A stretch of 64,000 bases of DNA from Syngnathus acus (lineage: Eukaryota; Chordata; Actinopteri; Syngnathiformes; Syngnathidae). The notes below the pieces were generated by a model. The model searched no databases and was not told where the DNA came from. It worked only from the letters and a program-made list of their open reading frames with translations. Made by a program: the position numbers and the translations under genes. This document shows positions 34,264-47,300 of the stretch, piece by piece. The DNA lies in contig NC_051088.1 in the NCBI RefSeq assembly GCF_901709675.1, forward strand, positions 23,874,193 to 23,938,192, written 5' to 3'. Every line of letters begins with the position of its first letter. Position 1 is the first letter of the stretch.

Positions 34264-36735
34264 GTAGAAATACATTCATGACTTTCCTAAAGGGATTTGT
34301 TTTTCTTTTTCTTTTTTAAGTGCTTACCCAGCAATCACAAGCATTAGAATCCATTGCTTAGAATCCACTGTCGAGTTGTTTTGATGATTTGTAAAGTTCT
34401 TGGAACTGCCCATTGTGGCTGTGCGAGAGTGATGATTTCAAGCTTAAGACACATTTGCGTGTTTCCCCTCTTTGGGGACAGTCACGATGTCATATCCTGC
34501 TGCGGTTCACAGAGTCAATACAAATACTTTTGCCAATATTTGAACTTTTGTGGCAAAAGAGAAAAGCAAACCATATGACAGAAATGGAAACATGGCACTC
34601 ATCCGAATTAAATTGTTCTTGCATAATATTGAAAAACAAAAAATGAACAATTTCTGGAATATCATTTGTGAGCAAAATCATCTGCTGCATGTTTGTTAGC
34701 TGCTACTGATAATGGCTTATCAGCTCCTCATTAACTCCAAAGCCCGTCTTTCAAGCGTCTCAGTTTGAAAGTGCATGACCACAAGGTTAAATAAACACAC
34801 ACTTCCTCCCGAGTCCCTGGGAAGGAAGAACGCTGATTTTTGCTCCTCATCTTGACATTAGTCTTGACCCTCATGGAGCAAAGCGTACGAGGATATATGG
34901 GGGCAACATGAGAGAGGGGGGGTTGAATCGAGGGGGTGGATTTTCGGGAACTGGCCTAATCCTCAGATTTGACTTGATCATTGGAGACACAGGAAATGAA
35001 TCTGCGCAGCTTGATAAACCTCGCCTGCCAATAGGCACAATCTGTGTGTGGTTTTGATTGTTGTGCTCCAAATCCTGATTTAAAACTAAATATACTGCAT
35101 GGGAGATGATACAAAGAATCATATTGTACTTCTTGCCTAAGGAAAACAACAACACAATAGTGGTGGGAAATGCGCTGCCACAGAAATAGATACTTTTTTT
35201 AAAAAAGGCTAGCAAAGCGACTCACTTTTGGTCTGTGCCCTGACAGCCATGAGGACTTTGAACATGCTGCAAACCGTCACTGCCCTGCCGCAACGTTTGC
35301 ACGGCAGCGTAAAGTGTTAACGTTAAACATTAATTATACTCTCCGCACGCAAGACAGTTCCGCTTTTCTCGCTTGAATCCGTGGGCTGCTGCGCTGTGTA
35401 AATATAAAACATTTCTATTTGGTTAGCGGTAAGAGGCAGAGGAGGATTGAAGTCACATGACGGACTTAAGTCAATCAATTTAGGATTTGGGACAACTTAC
35501 GAAAGCCACGAATTGACTTTGACTTGATTCCATTTGACTTTTATTGAAACAACATGAGCTAATTTATGTTGTTTTTTGAAAAAACACAACTATAACAACC
35601 AACTTCATCTATTATTCTAAAAGCCGCAAAGACAGGTATGCTAAGCTACGTCGTAGCTCACCTGTCGGTCACTAAAGATCTATTTCTGTTACGCATTCAA
35701 TTAATAGCCAGGACTCGACTTCCTTCGAACATGCACATGTGACTCACTCCTACCTCGGGCTAGGTTATGCTACACGGTCTCATGCTAGCAACAACCGCAT
35801 TCAACTTTCCAATTCAGATTTGATCCTGAGTGACAGGAACAAGCAGCAGTGTTGACTCCAAAACAACATTCCTCCCTTGAGCGGCTTTCGTTGTGTGGCA
35901 GCCACGCTCGCCAAAGGCCCGCATGCCACCATCCACCGCTTGCTGCGTCATGGCCGCCGTTCGAAAGGTTGCTGGCAGCAAAGAAAGGCTAGAGAGTAAA
36001 CGACACTGTTGATAGGGGCATCATGATATGGCATCATCTGGATGTTGAAACTTGAAATAAATGTCATTTATATGTCTGTAAAATCCCTTCCAATCAATTC
36101 CAAGAAGAGCTGATACAATAGAAATTAGAGCGCTATAATAATCCGTGCAGTAAATGTGGTCCTCTTAACATCTGCTGGGAGTAATTCCTTATGTTTATAT
36201 TTGAGGGCGGCCAGGGGGAGGGAGAGATGAAAAGAAAAGAAAAGATGAGATGAAACGTGCAAAGCAAAACACAAATGGCTGCACAACCGGTATCGGGGGA
36301 TGGGATGGGAGCTTCACTAGGTCAAAAGCAAGTGTGTTTGTGGGACACATGAATCCAGCTCCAAGATAAAAGCTAGCCAAGAATTTACACGAGTAAATTT
36401 GATCTTCTGCGTGAGATTCCGTCTTCTTGTAACGTTGAGCAGCGAGTGCATCTTGTCAGCCAAACAATTGCTCTGTCCCAAAGCTCATTTGCAGTCACGG
36501 CCGAATGTGGCGGCGAGACAAAAGCGGCGAGGGAAGAAGATGGCTGAGGGAAGGGGGGGTCGGCCGAGAAAATTGGCCTGCTTCAATGCTTATTACTAGC
36601 ACAGGAAATGAAATAGTTTAATTTTCTGTGAAGCACAATCCTAATAGACTGAGACAAAAAAAAAAGCAGACCTTCTCTTCACGGGGTACTAGATGAGCCA
36701 AAAATTAAATTAGTGCCAGTCAATATGCTCTATAT

Positions 36736-37031
36736 CATAGGTGTCAAACTTAAGGCCTGGGGGGCCAGATACGGCCCGCCACATCATTATGTGTGGCCCG
36801 CGAAGACAAATTGTGCTTCATGTGTCAATACTAAAATTGCAAATTGTCTTCACTTTTAAAAACTACAGATTATTGCTAGCAATTTTTATTACCATGCATC
36901 TTTTTAAAATATTTGAATTTTTTTTTTTTTTTTACTGGTGTCTGATTTATACTGTATATAATATATGCGTTGACAGTCATAATGGCCCTCCGACGGAAAC
37001 TATGAGTACAAAAATGAGTTTGACACCCCTG
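36736..37031. mobile_element. hAT-like MITE (GTGTCAAACTC family), map2 5' intron
   Basis: Begins GGTGTCAAACTTAAGGCC, ends GAGTTTGACACCCCTG, and shares internal CATAATGGCCCTCCGA with the copy at 21265-21574. Same orientation as that copy. Confidence 0.7.
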
Positions 37032-38329
37032 CCAAATGTCACAGAAAGTACCGGTACTGTTTCCGTACTGAAATAACGATGAAGAATCTTGGGTGACATG
37101 CAAAAAGGAGAGGAAGGAGTCTCATCATCGTCAGCATCAGTGAGCCTCTGCTGCTGACACGTCACGTGACGTCATCACTTCTCCTGCAAGTCACTTCCTG
37201 TTTATAAGGCGCTGACCCCCCCCTAATATGGTTAGAATTATGTTGGGCTTCAATAGTTTGGTGTTTAAATGTATTGTTTATGGCTCATGTGACAGATTGA
37301 GTAGGAAATAAAGGGCTTGCATCACTTTGACTCTTACTTGGAGAACCGCACGAGAGCTTTGGACGTTATACAATATTCTCCCATTTCTTGACAGAAAGAG
37401 GATGAAGATAAGCGCGACGCAATAGATGATGATGGAATAAGGTGCTTTGATAAAGAAGAGTAAAACTAGAATGAAATGTCACTTTAAATCATTTTTCTGG
37501 AATAGGTCTGGAACAGAGGCTCGCTATAGATGAGTTGCGTCAGACATTCAAAGCAGGAAGGCTGCAAGTGTCACTACATCAAGCTTGATGATATTTTTGT
37601 TTAGCTTTTCAAAATCGGAAGCATCATTGAACGACATTTTTGCTCAACTTGAAAAGTTGTGTATGCCCTTATCCTGATTATACTGGCACGTTAATGCCGT
37701 CGGCCAGACCTTGACCTCGCCGTCTTGGCAATAACACAGAGGCGGCTAAGCTCAGAACACTCTGGGTTCACACAAGCTAGTCAAGCGAGTTATTCACAGA
37801 AATGGCAAATGAAATAAATAAAGAATTTATTCAAAGGCATTAAGGCTACATCTTAAAACTCTTCTTGATCATCTACATAATTGGCCTGAAGATCACAGTA
37901 TGGCACCATTGTTTTTTCTTAATTTCTTTTTCAAGGCTGTGATGTCAGAGATAGGGGCATCACACAGGGTCATTATGAAGAGCTTTTATGGCCTTTTTTT
38001 TTTTTTTTTTAAATGTTCTAAATGCCACAGGGTGTAGCCTTGCATTCTAAACCCGCCCTGTGCCAAACTCAAACACGGCTACTGTGTGCGACTGTGAGAG
38101 AAAAAAAGAAACCTTCATGACTCTCACGGAACACTGCCTCTCTGTCACCTCTCTGGGTTCTCTTTCAGGACCTCAGTGTGAACAAATAATACAGTAATTC
38201 AAACATATTCTTGCCAACTAATGCTGCAAAAAATGCTATTCGGTTGCGATCTATGTTGTCTGTTGTCATCCAGGTCATAGTAATGTTAGTATTACTTAAC
38301 ATTGTATTTACAGTTTATTAAAAAGAAGT

Positions 38330-38715
38330 CAACACCAAAATGTTCTTTGTCGGAAAATGTTCTGTGCAGCCCAACTTGTTGAAACACCGTGTTATGATTA
38401 ATGTTTCATTTGGGGAATATGAAGTAAAAAATCCAACAGTTTTTATCCATCTCAGGGGGCGGCCATTTTGCCAACCAATCACGGCTCGCCAGTTTTCTGT
38501 AGCTGAGCCCTGATTGGTTGCAACCTGGGAGGCAACTGTGATGTCATTTTCAGTCGACAGCAAGTGGCAAAATGGCCGCCCCCTGAGATGGATCAAACAG
38601 GTGGATTTTGCCTGTTTAATTCCTATTCCACAAACAAATAATAATCAGAATTTTGTGTTTAGACTTGTAGGGACACATCCAACATATTGTAAAGAAAATG
38701 TTTGCTTCCGCTTTA
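38330..38715. mobile_element. palindromic (foldback) element in map2 5' intron
   Basis: Two inner arms are complementary: CATCTCAGGGGGCGGCCATT at about 38449, and its complement near 38571-38592, separated by about 100 bp that includes a second inner inverted pair (CCAATCA / TGATTGG). Imperfect complementarity continues outward toward 38330 and 38715. This looks like a foldback-type MITE. Family and exact ends are uncertain. Confidence 0.6.
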
Positions 38716-40073
38716 AGGATTTATGAAGGCAGCAGTTTGACTCTGGAACGAGTGATCTCTTTCCATTCTTTCTAACAGGAAAATTTGTTTGATATCAAAT
38801 CCGTCTTTTTAGGTCCTACAATCGTAACATTTCACGCACCTGTATTTCATGATGTTGCGCTTGGCTTTAGGATGGACATTAATTTTCTCAATCAGAGTAG
38901 TTTTTACGAAGTGCGAGAAAGCAGTAGTTTTTATATTCAATACAGAGTTTATATTCCCAGGACGCAGTATTTTAATGGCATCAACACCAAATGCATTACA
39001 TCTTATCATTATGCACAGGAAGCAACTACAGTAAGTGCACAATTAGCCTAAGTGATGCTGCAGTAGACAGCTGAAGCCTGGCGACGATGACTCCCTGTAC
39101 TCGGACGAGGTTCTGGAGTGGGCTCACGCTTCACCAGCTTGTTAAATGCATGGTGGTGATGTGTGATATGCAGTGAATGTATTCAAGCGATTAGATTTGA
39201 TCATAAATTATATATGATAGCATTCATACATGCTTGGCCTTGTCTCTGAATTAGTGGCCTGCATACCACACTTTGAGAATGACTGTTTTAACAGAATACA
39301 AAGCAACAAGAAAAAACAAAAACATGGCTTCCGCGTCATAGTGCAGCAAATATCAGAGCCAAGTTAACTACGGCACTTTCAAGACTCCCCAAATTCACCC
39401 GATTACATCACTGAGGATCCTGGCCACTCACGCAAAGTGGGGGCAGATAAATCTCGTCCGCTTCTATTGATTAGCGGTCAGGCAGAAAAAGCGCTCTATC
39501 GTGCCAAGTTCCATGACACTTTGATGGAGAGTTTACTTCTTTCGCCGAGTGAACCAAGGAAGAACTCCAGAGGCAGTTTGGATTTATGCGAAGGTAATTC
39601 TCAGGGGAGGACATTGTGGCGTCATGCAGCTTTTCTTCTTGGGTGGAAAAAGCAGATGGCGGTGGATTAGCATGCAGATCCGGCAGGGGGTCGCTTTACC
39701 CAGGGCGCTCTGGAGGGACACCAATCAATAATTGGCATCCCGCGGCGTGTCGACGGCAAAAGCGTGAAAAGCTTGTGGCGTTGACAAACAGGTCTGACAA
39801 AAGAGCGATAACCATCACGTTCCCGTAGACATTACAAAAGATAATATCGGGCTGGAGCAAAAACTTCTGAAGTCTGTTATGTCCTCATTTCCTAACGCAG
39901 CCAATCAAGTCCAATTGTACTTCAGTTTTACACACAGGTTAACTGTTTGGAATGATTTTCTGAAAGATATGGATGATAAAAATCTCCCCATAATCAAGTC
40001 GTAAAAATCATACAGGGAAAGAGTTTGGACTCGGGACTCAGCATTTTTGAACTCACTGAGTAAGGCGAGAGAA

Positions 40074-40107
<34 letters not shown>

Positions 40108-43100
40108 TCGGCGTCCTTCCTTAGAGGTCGTTCACATCTGTCCAAGCTGCAAAACAATGCCAATGCAGGATTTATGAGCAGATTTAATGAGGCAAACTAA
40201 CACTGTCAAGTCCCAATGGACCACCACACAACCCCCACCCTCACTGTCCTGTGAGACCAGTCCGACCGAGTAAAAAAATGAATTGAACAGAGCCCACACT
40301 TGTTGGCTCCAGAACAGACAATTATCACCATGGTAACGCCAATTACTGTGGTGTTCTCAGGTCAAAGGTTGAGTCCCACTTGGGGGGTTCCAAGTGGAAA
40401 TAAGGGGCTGCTCAGTAGCGACCAGGTGAGGAGCGCCACAGGCTGAAGGAATACATGATCGTCATTCCTTTCAGGGGCTTGTTTCCATGGCAGGGGTTGC
40501 CTTGGAGAAAGGGGCCCTTCGCCGCACTCGCAGGGCGGTAAACAACACACCACGGTTTGGGGATGCAAGGCGCTATGAGGCAAATTCGCAAACTTGCAGC
40601 AAATTTCAGGCTCTTGGAGATCTTTCGATTCCCGCCAAACTGAGTTTTGCCTCCGACCGGACGTTTTTAACCACATTAAAATTGTCGCCGCAGGGAGGAG
40701 CTGGCTGCTGATGGTGGTCGGGGGTGGCTCGCACACACTCAGCAGCTGTACCGTCGCATTCAGTCCATCTGCTCCTCGCTGTCACGCTGGCTTGACACAT
40801 CTACTGTATCCGAGGTTCCTATGGATCCGTGGGTTAGCTTGGATACTACCCAACGTCAATTTGAGGGATGCTTAAACCGTGTCAAGCCCCGAGAGTCCAT
40901 TTTCTCCTCCGGGATTACATTTCCGACGACTCTCCCGAATGGATGGAGTGGAAAACACACGCTCATTGAGATGTAAAAACATAAAAGCTTTTGATGAACC
41001 AGATTCCGAGTTGGTACTCCAACAATTGAGCTCATTCATTCCTCGGGGCAGAGCAACCAGCGCTCTACGCTTGAGGACAAGGAGCAAACAATCGTGTAGT
41101 TTAGCCACCACCACCACATCTGGAAGTCATAACGGCCCAGTGTTGCGTCGCGGAGACGCTAAACGCCGAGCTAGCCGCGGTCTCCGGAGTCACTTAGCGA
41201 CAGATGTTTTGCTAGCGATGATAAACTCATACAATTCAATAGACTATCCACAAGTATAGAATGGACATAAAATTCGACATGACAGCCAAGTTGACACAGC
41301 TGGGCGTATATAGCATCAGGCGGAAGCCATAACATTACCCGAAAGACGTCAACGGCACGGTTGCCAGCATTCTTCTCTAGCAAACCTCAGAACAAAATTT
41401 TACGACATGTCATCATCTTGGACGTGAGCGCACACAAGAACATATTGTACATACCAACTCAGAAGTGCTTAAACATGATGTTTTTTGTTGTTGTTCTGTT
41501 TAAATAAAAGACTCCTCCTAATTGGTCAGCCAGAATCAGATTATTAGATGCCAATAAGTGGAGAAGAATGCCCCGGATGAGTGTCCTCTCTGTTGAAGGG
41601 CATCGTCCGTGAGGAATGCAATGTGACACTGGTTGTCAGGCCTCGTTTGAGTGGCCGACCGCGAGCCGACCCGAGACGCGCTGTCAGGGTCCCGCAAGCG
41701 TGGGAGGGGAGAGTCCGAGATCCCGAATGGATTTCCGATGAAGAGTCTGATCGAGAACATTGACCTTCAACACATTGAAGCTGGAATCTGAGAGTTCCAA
41801 GTTGAGCATTTGAGGGCGCCATATGCAGGGACAGCAGGTTGCATCCAAGTGACGTATGTCAAGTGGATTAGGGCCTTAATCGTGGAAAAGAATCACCCTG
41901 CCAGCTCCAGTTAGACACCTGTTGAGTGAAAAGCATGGCGTGGACAACCAGCGGAAAACATCCCGAGCCCTCAATCGCCCTTGCTTCTGGTCCAAATGAC
42001 ACTCAGCTGCCAAGAACTGCAGAGTGCCAAGAATGATGTTTCCAATCAATGGCCTGACTTTGGAACGGGTCACTTGATAGTCAAAAAATCCCAAATTGAC
42101 ATTTTAATTCAAAAGACAAAATCAAATGTTTGTGACTGAGGTCATCGTCACTCCCTTGCCAGCGATTAGACTCAATCTGCTCTGAGAGGGGCGTGTCCTC
42201 ACAAAGAAGTAGGTGAAACCTGTCAACACAAGGACGGCACAAATGCAGGAAAGACGAACACTGGGAGAGGGTGTACCACACAACACATCCCATGGTCCGA
42301 ACCCTTTGGTGTCATGTGTTGACCTTGACATGAACCATGCGAGAAGGATCTGCAAGCCAGCTGCAATACAAGTTCAACATCCGGTGCATGGGAATGCATG
42401 TCCAGGAATGTGAACGTACAGATTTTGAGTTGGGCATTTATTTATTTTCATAACAGAATGTTTCTTTTTCTATTTTAACCTCCATCTCTGCCCACTGGGG
42501 CGGTAGTGAGGGAGGAAAGACATGTCCAGTTGACATTTTTACTTCATTAAATTGTAAAGAAAAAAAAAAAAGAAAAATCCACGACAGCTTCTTAATGATT
42601 TGATTATTAAAATGATCTAATATTAAAAATAGTATAAGGGGGAATATTTTTTTTTACCGAGACTAATATTAAGGTGAGGGAGGTACAAATGCAAGGACAA
42701 TTAAATGCGACAGGCTTGCTCGGATGAATGAGCCTAATACAGCCACACGTTACGAAGCATAAAAGAGACAAAACGTAAACTACGTTTCAATTATGCGCGC
42801 ATTTCCATTTCCAGCTTCCACAGCGGTAAATGTCTGTCTGGGAAACACGCCGATTTCAGCACCTTGCAGGCGTGGGGCAGAACAAAAGGCGCCGGCCGGC
42901 CGGCTGCGGGCTGCCGCGACTGCGCAAAAAGCAAGCAAGACGCCCATCCAGCCATCCATGAGGACATCAGCGACAAATGAGCACTTGACTAAACGCCATC
43001 CTTCATTCATTTGCGGATAGTGTGGCAACTTCCAAAGCAAGCCTGCTCATTAACACATTGTTGCACATGCGACGCTGCGAATATTTCTTTCCCCTCTTAT

Positions 43101-43202
43101 TCATGACAATTGACGAAACTTTTATCATCTTCTATTGCTGCAACAGATTAGTCCAAAAACATATTTGACTAATTGGCGCACAAAGGTTAGGAGGTTTCTT
43201 AC

Positions 43203-43420
43203 CTGCGGTTTCGGCAGTGCGGCACAAGCGGCGCGTAGTTGGGCAAATCAGAAAGGGGGAGTGAGTGCTGCAGCCGACAATGAGCGCTGTTGTTGGGCCC
43301 AGTGGCCCCTCCCACCGCAGAGACGATCTTTACCGTAAGTGCGGCAGGATTGGGGCAAGGCGATCGCACCAAAGGGGGCGCCGCCGGGGGGGGGGGGGGA
43401 TACAAACTGGTGACTGGTTG
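43203..43420 (-). promoter_or_regulatory. map2: probable map2 first exon (non-coding) and promoter
   Basis: The minus strand has a perfect consensus donor, CCGCAG|GTAAGAAACC, at 43203, preceded by GC-rich sequence containing GCGCCGCTTGTGCCGC and a C-run at about 43386-43398. The site lies between the acadl 3' end and the map2 coding exons, where the first untranslated exon of map2 is expected. The transcription start is not resolvable. Confidence 0.45.
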
Positions 43421-44377
43421 AGGGGATTTCAAATGTGCGAATGATCACAAAGGGACCAAAAGCGAAATGCACTCTTGGACCAAGCAGGTGCTGAAGCATC
43501 AGGGTGTGGCTGTTGCTGAGGGAAGGTTGAGAAAGAAAAAAAAAAAAAAAAGAGAAAGGGGGCGAGTGAGAGCAGTGAAGAGGGCAGACGCAAAGCGCAG
43601 GGATTGGATGGCAATGTCATTTGCAAAAATGTGTGATTTACAATTAAAACACAATTGGCAAAAACATTATTGCTCTACAAAACACAAAAAGAGCTACGAT
43701 ATTTATTTTGAAATGAAGGGTTGGTCTTTTGAGTTTGTCCGCGATTCTGCTGCCACCTAGTGGTAGAATTAATAATTGCAAGTCTGCTGGAAAATATGCG
43801 TGTTGAGTTGATTGATAAATTAATCGTTTGGTTTGCGTTCTTTGGCAGCACCGTCACCGTGACTAGTGGTTGGCATGTCGTATAAAAATAGACTGCATTT
43901 TAATGAATTGATAAAAATAAACTAGTAATTATATTTTGTCTTACAGAACTTCAATTGAATTTTATTTAAACAAATGGAACAAAATGGTTACTTCGTATAA
44001 AAATACTGCATTTTAATTAAGCTATCATGAATAAAATAAATTCGTCATTGCAGATTGTTTTACAGAACTTCCATTGAATTTTATTAAAACAAAATGGAAG
44101 ACACTAATTCAATATTATTCAACATAACTGCCTTTACAGTAAATGTCATTGTATAAAGTAAAACAATAATAATGTATAGAAGTCCAAGTTGACTTAATGA
44201 GTTTGCCTGTCAACTGTGAATTGGCGAGATGAGCAACAAATATTTTTCTCAATTATTTTGTTTTAAAAACAGAATAGGCACTGTTCTGCTTTCTGAAGAT
44301 TCATCAGTCATAGTATCCGATTCCATTTGTGTGTTACCACAATAAAAAACAAAAACACCTTGAGTCCTGAACAGGTC
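43421..44377 (-). other. acadl 3' UTR and acadl-map2 spacer
   Basis: Downstream of the acadl stop. An AATAAA hexamer on minus (TTTATT at 44080-44085) could be the acadl polyadenylation signal. The sequence includes a degenerate tandem duplication: CGTATAAAAATA at 43879 and 43994, and TTTTACAGAACTTC-like blocks within 43879-44095. No gene seen. Confidence 0.5.
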
Positions 44378-47300
44378 TCATTTCTGGCTGACGATGCTCC
44401 GCGCGATGAGCTCTTTCATGATCTCATTCGTTCCTCCGTAGATGGGCTGAATGCGAGAATCCACAAACGCCCTGGAATGACAAAGGCACAAATCAGGAAG
44501 CTTCTGGGGTTTGGGCTGTCCAGCGTCCTGCACGTGCTGTCGGGGCTCAGTGGCGATTGCCGCTGGAGGTGTCGTGAGGTCTACCGAGCACTTACTTAGC
44601 AATGGGGTACTCCCACATGTAGCCCCAGCCACCATGGAGCTGCAGGCACCGTGTGGCCACCTTGTTCTGCAGCTCAGACGCCCTGGACGGAGACAACGCT
44701 AAGAGTACACAACAGTGGCGCTCCACACACATGAGAGGAGACCAGCGCACTCACCAGTACTTGGCCATGGAAGCCGTTGCGGGGTCCAGCCGCTTCTCCA
44801 CGTGGAGCTGGAGGCAGCTGTCAACGAACGCGCGCCCCACGCAGATTTCCGTCTTTAGCTCGGCCAGGTTGTGCTGCACGGTCTGTGCGGAATGTTAAAC
44901 AAAGTCACTTAAGCTGTCCTAAAATTCCAAAAACGCCACGTCACCCACCTGCAGGTGAGCGATCGTCTTTCCGAATGCTTTCCTCTGCAGGACGTAGCTC
45001 CTGGTTTCCTCAAACATGAACTCGCAGCTCGCGATGGCCATGTCGGCGATCACCAGACGCTCCTGATCACAGATCACATTAGATGAAGCCGATGGGGGAG
45101 GGGGGGAGGAGACGGAGCGCACACTTGCCTGTGGCAGCTCGTTCATCAAGTAGTAGAAACCCTTGTTGAGGCCGCCCAACAGCGCTTCCGCCGGGAGTCG
45201 CACGTCCTCAAAAAAAAGTTCAGCCGTGTCCTTTGGAAGATGATGAGAGTTAACGCGAGGATAACAAACATCACCAAAAGCGAGCGTACCTGTGCCTTTA
45301 GGCCGATTTTTTCCAACTTGCGCCCTTTGTGGAAGCCACTCATGCCATCCTCCACAAGAAAGAGACTGATGCCATGGGCGGCCGTCTTGGCCTCGCGGTC
45401 CGTCACGGCCACCACCACCACCAGGTCAGCCATCCAGCCGTTGGTGATGAACACCTGCGGAAAGCAGTTTGTCAACCAATAGGTGAAGGGGATATTTATG
45501 GAAATGATTTCCCAAATTCCACAGCCTGTCTTATCAGGAAAAATGTACTTCTTCTTACTTTGTTGCCGTTCAAGATCCAATCGCTGCCGTCACGCTTGGC
45601 GTATGTCCGCACACCTTGAAGGTCGCTGAAAAGGTCATGAAACCCTTGTTAAAACCAAGCAAGCCATTTTGCATTGTTTATGCCGGAGAAAGTGTTTTTC
45701 GTGTACCAAAAATAATATGCAGGCTCCCTCTAGAACAGGGGTGGGCAAACTTTTTGACTCGCGGGCCGAACTGGGTTCTAAATTTGGACCGGAGGGCCGA
45801 ACCAGGAGCAGATGGACGTAGTGTTTGTGTGAAGTAATATAAGCGACCTGTAAAGGTCATTGCATAAAAGATTTTGGCCTTTAGTAGGTAGTAAAGCATG
45901 GACATTCCAAACAAGTTTTTTGAAAACAAATGCATTTATTAACAGCATTAAAAAAAAAAAATCACTAAAAAACTGCTATCAGTGATTCTCATAAAATACG
46001 ACACTATTATTATGAATAACAGTCTCCATCACTTCAGTGCCTGCAGGTCAGATTAATGAAAAATGTTTATCTTATGAGATCACATCAAACTCTTAGGAGA
46101 GATCCGTTTACCTCGATCTGTGACGGGTTGACGTGGCTGAACGTCACGTCGCGTACGTCGAGCCAAATTGGCCACTCTTTTAACATTCGGCACTCACTTC
46201 TTTTCTTCGGGCCACTCATTTTAATGGAAGGATTCCAGGGGAAGGTTTGTGGGTGGCTTTAGCGTCAAACTGTATCTGAAAGCTCAGCGAGCGAATTACA
46301 AGAATGCTGTCGTCACAGCCCACGCTCTAAATTCGGGACTGATACAAATAGAGCGCGAGTGCGCCATGTCCGTACTACTGAGTACGTACGTACACGCACT
46401 TGTGAGTGTGCACCGAGCTTTCTGACACGGCTTCCGGTAGTAAATGCGCAGGCGAGCGGTTCCCCATCTACTGGGGAAACGCAGTCATTGCAGGCAAAAT
46501 GACCAAAAAAAAAGTTTAATAATACAATTAATTCAGGGTTGGCGGGCCGGATTAAACGGTCCCGTGGGCCGGATGTGGCCCGCGGGCCGTAGTTTGCCCA
46601 CCCCTGCTCTAGAATGACGAAACCAAATGTTCAAACGGGTCTATTCTAAAAGAGTCCCAACCTGCCCGCTCCGGGTTCAGTCATGGCAATGGCGCAAATG
46701 CATTTTCCGGCAGTCATCTTGGGAATGAAGCGTTCAATCTGCTCCTTGGTGCCGTAGTTGATGATGTAGGGCATGACAATGTCGGAGTGAAGCGCAAAAC
46801 CTGGTCCTGAACAGTTTGAGTACATTCTGGTGAATGAAAACAAAGAGAAGGCATATGAGAAAGCACATTTCATTTTGATCAGATGTTGTTTTTGTTTTGT
46901 TCCTCTCACTGTTCCTCCCACGTGACAGCAGTTGACAACAGGTCCCCGCCAATGCCGCCGCACTCCTCTGGTGTCATAACTCCCAGCAGGCCTTGCTCGC
47001 CGGCCTTTTCCCACACCTCCCTGCTCACCTGGCCGGCTTTCTCCCACTCCTTGTGATGTGGCACGACCTCCTCTTGGAAGAAGCGGCGCACACTCTGCCT
47101 AAAGAGGTCATGGTCCTCGTTGAAAATGCGCCGAGTCCCGATGTCCAGCATGTTCTTTGCTTTGGATGTCTCCGGACGAGAGGAGGGGGTTGGTTCTCGA
47201 GCATCATTGTGCTGCAATCTGAATGAAAGAATCCAGTATTGAAATAACTTAAATGCTCCACAAGACATCCTCAAATTCTGTAGGATTATTTTTGAATATG

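Larger units (their letters stand above)
30998..43202 (-). other. map2: map2 5' intronic region with candidate non-coding exons
   Basis: Twelve kb without coding exons, between the start-codon exon (acceptor at 30997) and the likely first exon near 43203. Candidate 5' UTR exons: 33867-33921 (CTCAG acceptor, CTG|GTAAGC donor) and a donor-bounded segment ending 35226 (AAAAG|GTGAGT region). It also contains an ATATAC microsatellite (34053-34258), hAT-like MITEs (about 32090-32283 and 36736-37031), a palindromic element (about 38330-38715), a GA tract (about 40065-40107) and a CTCCC tract (31867-31891). Long open frames here match no family I know. Confidence 0.55.

Noticed and set aside
34043-34279. 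Long Tyr/Ile open frames
   Set aside because: Produced entirely by the ATATAC microsatellite. No codon bias or family match.
35226-35290. Alternative coding first exon of map2 (minus ATG frame ending at an AAAAG|GTGAGT donor)
   Set aside because: Good donor, but the short frame matches no MAP2 N-terminus. At most an untranslated exon.
40879-41259. 126-residue plus-strand open frame in the map2 5' intron
   Set aside because: No recognisable domain, no splice structure, and it lies within an intron of a minus-strand gene. Probably chance in a GC-richer patch.
42854-42862. TTCAGCACC half-site resembling an RE1/NRSF element near the map2 promoter
   Set aside because: Only the left half matches. 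The right half-site is absent at any allowed spacing.
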